This document shows positions 58,631-64,000 of a stretch of DNA of 64,000 nucleotides, in pieces (positions within the stretch are counted from its first letter, which is position 1; every line of letters begins with the position of its first letter). The DNA lies in NCBI RefSeq assembly GCF_024166365.1, contig NC_064825.1, positions 104,422,480-104,486,479 of the forward strand, in the 5' to 3' direction. The notes under the pieces are model-generated. The model was not told the origin of the DNA, ran no database searches, and worked only from the letters and a program-made list of their open reading frames with translations. The stretch is from Elephas maximus indicus. Lineage: Eukaryota > Chordata > Mammalia > Proboscidea > Elephantidae. A program made the translations under genes and the position numbers.

Positions 58631-61600
58631 GAAATAAAGAAATTCATAGAATGCAACGAGAATGAAAACACTTCCTATCAAAATCTCTGGGACACAGCGA
58701 AATCAGTGTTCAAAGGTCACTTTATTTCAATAAATGCACACATACATAAAGAAGAAAGAGCCAAAATCAGAGAACTGTCCCTACAACTTGAACAAATAGA
58801 AAGCGAGCAACAAAAGAATCCATCAGCCACCAGAAGAAAACAAATAATAAATTAGAGCTGAACTAAATGAATTAGAGAACAGAAAAACAATTGAAAGAAT
58901 TAACAAAGCCAAAAACTGGTTCTTCGAAAAAATTAACAAAATTGATAAACCCTTGGCCAGACTGACTAAAGAAATACAGGAAAGGAAACAAATAACCCAA
59001 ATAAGAAAAGAGATGGGCCATATCACAACAGACCCAACTGAAATGAAAACAATCATATCAGATTACAACAAAAAATTGTACTCTAACAAATTTGAAAACC
59101 TAAAAGAAATGTATGAATTCCTAGAAACACACTACCTACCTAAACTAACACAAACAGAAGTAGAACAACTAAAGAGACCCATAATGAAAGAAGAGATTGA
59201 AAAGGTAATCAAAAAACTCCCAACAAAAAAAAAAGCCCTGGCCCGGACAGCTTCAGTGCAGAGTTCTACCAAACTTTCAGAGAAGAGTTAACACCACTAC
59301 TACTAAAGGTGTTTCAAAGCAGAGAAAAGGACGGAATACTCCCTAGCTCATTCTATGAAGCCAGCATATCCCTGATACCAAAACCAGCTAAAGACAGCAC
59401 AAAAAAAGAAAATTACAGACCTATATCCCTCATGAACATAGATGCAAAAATCCTCAACAAAATTCTAGCCAATAGAATTCAACAACATATCAAAAAAATA
59501 ATCCACCACGACCAAGTGGGATTTATACCACGTATGCAAGGTTGGTTCAATATTAGAAAAACAATTAATGTAATCCACCACAGAAATAAAACAAAAGACA
59601 AAAACCACATGATCTTATCAATTGATGCAGAAAAGGCATTTGACAAAGTCCAACACCCATTCATAATAAAAACCCTCAGCAAAATAGGAATTGAAGGAAA
59701 ATTCCTCAACATAATAAAGGGCATTTATACAAAGCCAACAGACAACATCATCCTAAATAGTGAGACCATGAAAGCATTTCCCTTGAGAATAGGAACCAGA
59801 CGAAGATGCCCTTTATCACCACTCTTATTCAACACTGTGTTGGAGGTCCTAGACAGAGCAGTTAGGCTGGATAAAGAAAAAAAGGGCATCCAGATTGGCA
59901 AGGAAGAAGTAAAATTATCTCTATTTGCAGATGACATGATCTTAGACACAGAAAACCCTACGGAAATCTCCAGAAAACTACTGAAGCAAATAGAAGAGAT
60001 CAGCAGAGTATTAGGTAACAATATAAACATAAAAAAATCAGTTGGATTCCTCTACATCAACAAAAAGAACATCGAAGAGGAAATCACCAAATCAATATCA
60101 TTCACAGTAGCCTCTAAGGAGGTAAAACGCTTAGGAATAAGTCTTACCGAAGATGTAGAGGACCCAAACAAAGAAAACTTCAAGGTACTACTGCAAGAAA
60201 CCAAAAGGGACCTACATAAGTGGGAAAACATACCTTGCTCATGGATAGGAAGACTTAGCATAGTAAAAATGTCTATTCTACAAAAAGCCATCGATACATT
60301 TAATGCAATTCCAATCCAAATGCCAATCACATTTTTTAATGTGATGGAGAAACAAATTACCAACTTCATATGGAAGGGAAAGAAGCTCCGGATAAGTAAA
60401 GCATTTCTGAAAAAGAAGAACAAAGTGGGAGGCCTCACTCTACCTGATTTGAGAACCTATTATACTGCCACAGTAGTCAAAACAGCCTGGTACTGGTACA
60501 ACAACAGGCACATAAACCAATGGAACACAATTGAGAACCCAGATATAAATCCATCCACATATGAGCAGCTGATATTTGACAAAGGCCCAGTGACAGTTAA
60601 TTGTTGAAAAGATAGCCTTTTTAACAAATGGTGTTGGCATAAATGGATATTCACCTGCAAAAAAATGAAACAGGACCCATACCTCACACCATGCACAAAA
60701 ACTCCAAATGGACCAAAGACCTAAACATGAAGTCTAAAATGATAAAGATCATGGAAGAAAAAATAGGGACAACATTAGAAGCCCTAATAAAAGACATAAA
60801 CAGAATACGAAACATTACTAAAAATGCTGAAGAGAAGCCTGATCACTGGGAGCATCTAAAAATCAAACACCTATGCTCATCTAAAGACTTCAATAAAAGA
60901 GTAAAAAGACCACCTACAGACTGGGAAAAAAATTTCAACTATGACATCTCCAACCAGCGCCTGATCTCTAAAATCTACATGATTCTGCTAAAACTCAACC
61001 ACAAAAAGACAAACAACCCAATTAAAAATTGGGCAAAGAATATGAACAGGCACTTCACCAAAGAAGACATTCAGGTGGCTAACAGATACATGAGGAAGTT
61101 TTCTCAATTATTAGCCATTACAGAAATGCAAATCAAAACTACAATGAGATTCCATCTCACTCAAAAAAGTCTGGCATTAATTCAAAAAACACAAAAGAAT
61201 AAATGTTGGAGAGGCTGTGGAGAGATTGGAACACTTCTACACTGCTGGTGGGAATGTAAAATGGTACAACCACTTTGGAAATCCATTTGTCACTTTCTTA
61301 AAAAGCTAGAAATAGGACTATCATACTTTCCAGAAATCCCACTCCTCGGAATATATCCTAGAGAAATAAGAGCCTTTACACGAACAGATATATGCACACC
61401 CATGTTTATTGCAGCACTGTCTACAATAGCAAAAAGATGGAAGCAACCAAGGTGCCCATCAGTGGACGAATGGATAAATAAATTATGGTATATTCACACA
61501 ACAGAATACTAATCAACAATAAAGAACAGTGAGGAATCTGTGAAACATTTCATAACGTGGAGAAACCGGGAAGACATTACACTGAATGAAATTAGTCAGT

Positions 61601-62646
61601 TGCAAAAGGACAATATTGTATAAGACCACTATTATAAGATGCTGAGTAATGGTTTAAACTGAGAAGAACACATTCTTTTGTGGTTATGAGAGTGAGGAGG
61701 GAGGGAGGGTGGGAGAGGGATATTTACTAATTAGTTGATAAGAACTATTTTAGATGAAGGGAAGGACAACACTTAATACAAAGGAGGTCAGCACAACTGG
61801 ACTAAACGAAAAGCAAAGAAGTGTACTGAATAAACTGAATGCTTCGAAGGTCAGTGAAGCAGGGGCAGAGGTTTGGGGACCATGGTTTCAGGGGACATCT
61901 AAGTCAATTGGCATAATAAAATCTATTAAGAAAACATTCTGTATTGCACTTTGAAGTATGGCGTCTGGGGTCTTAAATGCTAGCAAGCGGCCATCTAAAA
62001 TGCATCAGTGAGTCTCAACCTACCTGGACCAAAGGAGAATGAAGAACAGCAAGGACACAAGGTAATTACAACCTCAATAGACAGAAAGGGCTGCATGAAC
62101 TAGGGACTACATCATCTTGAGACCAGAAGAATTAGATGGTGCCTGGCCACAACCGATGACTGCCCTGACAGGGAACACAACAGAGAACCCCTGAGGGATT
62201 CAGTGGGATGCAGACTCCAAATTCTTATAAAAAGACCAGACTTAATGGTCTGATTGAGACTAGAAGGGCCCCAGTGGTCATGGTCCCCAAAACTTCTGTA
62301 GGCCCAGGACAGGAACCATTCCCAAAGCCAACCCATCAGACATGGATTGAACTGGACAACGGGTTGGAGAGAGATGCTGATGAGGAGTGAGCTACTTGCA
62401 TCAGTTGGACACTTGAGACTAGGTTGACATCTCCTGTCTTTAGGGGAGATGGGAGGGTTGAGGGGTTAGAAGCTGGCAAAATGGTCACAAAAAGAGAGAC
62501 TGGAAGGAGGGAGCGGGCTGTCTGATTCGGCGGAGTGTAATTGGGAGTATGTAGTAAGGTGTACATAAGTTTATATGTGAGAGACTGACTTGATTTGTAA
62601 TCTTTCACGTAAAGCACAATAAAAATTATTAAAAAAAAAAAGAAAG
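58631..62646 (+). mobile_element. L1 LINE copy 4, 5'-truncated, young
   Basis: It starts inside the ORF2 linker (aataaagaaattcatagaat) and runs to the 3' UTR, ending in AATAAA and an A-run at 62631-62641. The flanks share gtcctcta (58623-58630 and 62647-62654), an 8-base target duplication. It splits the inverted-repeat arm, so it inserted after the inverted duplication. It is the best-preserved ORF2 in the window but lacks ORF1 and the endonuclease. Confidence 0.93.
58634..61630 (+). pseudogene. L1 copy 4 ORF2 (reverse transcriptase and C-terminal part), truncated
   Basis: Long open pieces: 58953-59291 (linker), 59309-60607 (432 codons: [39 protein letters not shown] with the FADD active site at 59924-59935, thumb and beyond), and 60643-61512 (289 codons, including the zinc knuckle [18 protein letters not shown] near 61205-61258 with Cys, His and Cys all present). 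The conserved 'RQGCPLSP' reads RRRCPLSP, a likely damaging change. Frame breaks lie near 58850 and 59235, with a stop at 60604-60606. Confidence 0.88.
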
Positions 62647-62654
62647 GTCCTCTA

Positions 62655-63501
62655 ACCAAAAGAATCCCGAATCTTCATTATAAGCAAAGAAAGTCAAAAA
62701 CCCTAATCCTGTCATAATTTGTTTTAAAAAATCAAGTGTTACATAAGTCGTATGAGGTTAAAAAAATAAAATGTAAATTTTGTGGAAGAGAGAACTGTGA
62801 ATAGTTTAGAGAAACGTTTTGCATTTTGTGGTTTAGAAGTGAAGTAGCCCTTACAACATTTTGATGCTCAATCTGTTATACTGGCCTAACTTCTTACAAC
62901 ATAGTTAAACTTTGGTATGCATGAAGGATGGAGAATAATTTCATTTTAATATTTCATTATGCTTTGGCTCCAACATTTGAATTCCTAAAACAACCAGTCC
63001 TGTAAATGCTCACATAGATAAGCACTGTCTGTGGTAATGTAAGAACCTTTGGACATTTTATTTACATTTGAAGTACTAAAAATATTGTTGAGCCATTTAA
63101 TTGATGCATCTCAAAGGGTTACTCTTCCACCATTAAATTCACTGGGACCTTAATCATAATTCTGAGAGTAGGGTCTGCATCTCCAGAGATGCTACAAGAA
63201 TAATCACCCATGTAAAATAGAATTTACAGACCCAGGTCTTCAGGGGAAAAAAAAATCACAAAAGTATAACCTGAGGTCAAATCATCCAAAGGGAAGAGTC
63301 CAGATTGGGGAGAATTTAAATATATAAAAATTCTCTTTTTAAAATCATGACCTCCCAAATAGGCAAACCTTTCAAATGTGTAATTTTAAGTTATACCTTT
63401 GCAGAGGACATCTGAACTTGCTCCCACTGGACCAAGAATACTGATTTCAGAACAAATCATTGAAAGTTTAATTCAAATACATATAAAGCAGGGTTCTCAC
63501 C
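62655..63501. other. Spacer matching 340-1300 inverted; no gene
   Basis: Continues the right arm after the L1. The segment 63050-63240 is particularly similar to the complement of 590-790. It is not assigned to any repeat family I recognise and no coding frame is shared in a convincing way. Confidence 0.55.
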
Positions 63502-63920
63502 TGTTATGGATTGAATTGTGTCCCTCACAAACATAAGTTGAAGTCCAAACCCCTAAACTTATGAATGTGACTCTGTTTGTAAATAGGTTCTATGAAGATG
63601 TTATCGGTTAGATTAATACGAGATTTTATTGGAGTACAGTGGGTCACACTGGTGATCTTATAAAAGAGAAGATAGACACAGACAAAGAGAGAGAGATGCA
63701 GGACGCCATGTGATGCTGCAGTAGAAACTCAGGAATTCCTGGAGTTATTAGGAGTTAAGAGAGGAGTAGAACAGATCTGCATCAAAGCCTCAGAAAGGAT
63801 CAACACAGTTGATACCCTGATGCTGAACCTCTGCTCCAGAACTGAGACTAATTTTCTGTTGTTTAAAGCCACCTATTTTGCAGAATTTTCTTATCACAAC
63901 CCGAGGAAACTAATATTTCA
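63502..63920 (+). mobile_element. Old LTR, MaLR/ERVL-type (fossil), solo
   Basis: It opens tgttatggattgaattgtg and ends near gaaactaatatttca, with TG...CA ends. It is the same repeat as 1-339 in opposite orientation. No internal retroviral part is next to it, so it appears to be a solo LTR. It is broken, diverged and old. Family from memory, moderate confidence. Confidence 0.55.
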
Positions 63921-64000
63921 CACTAGCAGTAAGAGTCTTGAGTTTTTCATGAAAAGAGTTTTCAGACAGGCAAATTGGTAAAATCTGTATTGAACATGAA

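Larger units (their letters stand above)
53470..64000. repeat. Right arm of the large inverted repeat
   Basis: Reverse complement of 1-5665 apart from the L1 at 58631-62646 and about 1.4 kb (53700-55072) missing on the left. Matching continues at least to 63842, which pairs with base 1, so the repeat very likely extends beyond the window on both sides. Confidence 0.83.

Noticed and set aside
59309-60607. Active L1 reverse transcriptase
   Set aside because: The element lacks ORF1, the endonuclease and its promoter, and has frame breaks and a changed RQGCPLSP motif.
1-64000. A novel enzymatic, defence or viral system
   Set aside because: All coding-like signal is explained by OR genes and L1/RTE elements; the only virus-related traces are solitary old LTRs with no internal parts.

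Overview
The window looks like nuclear DNA of an afrotherian mammal, most likely an elephant-like species. The evidence is the dense set of AfroSINE copies, which share their 3' tail with RTE LINE copies also present here, plus mammalian L1 elements, MIR fossils and a cluster of class II olfactory receptor (OR) genes. There are no bacterial features, RNA genes or CRISPR arrays. The only host genes I can support are five OR genes of family 4 (4C-like). Two read intact (3059-3976 plus, 45813-46796 minus) and three are broken (33456-34441, 42609-43556, 55803-56733, all minus). I call the shorter-tailed type A (3059, 42609, 55803) and the longer-tailed type B (33456, 45813).

Layout. Left arm (1-5.7 kb): an old LTR fragment, an unexplained conserved spacer, the intact type A OR on the plus strand and its 3' flank, then an RTE fragment and AfroSINEs. 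Middle block (5.7-32.2 kb): a degenerate 22-bp minisatellite invaded by three AfroSINEs; an L1 with an internal ORF2 deletion (8.1-14.0 kb); a nest of RTE elements (14.1-18.5 kb) containing a 5'-inverted RTE with an 8-bp target duplication; an old LTR-like repeat; fragments of old L1; a nearly full-length L1 (20.0-27.9 kb); and an older 3'-truncated L1 (27.9-32.2 kb). OR block (32.2-58.6 kb): two tandem copies of a 12-14 kb module, each with type B then type A on the minus strand, sharing the same MIR, AfroSINE and purine-tract landmarks. Right arm (about 53.5 kb to the end): the last type A OR and its upstream spacer form the mirror image of the left arm, split by a young 4-kb L1, and end in the same LTR in opposite orientation.

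The main structural result is therefore a large imperfect inverted repeat whose arms reach or pass both window edges, enclosing a tandem duplication. The three type A genes share upstream and downstream flanks, as do the two type B genes. In each tandem module one gene is lost or damaged, leaving one intact gene of each type in the window. I found no undescribed enzymatic or defence system. The interest lies in the duplication architecture and the retroelement structures. All homology statements come from reading and comparing the sequence by eye; no alignment was run.
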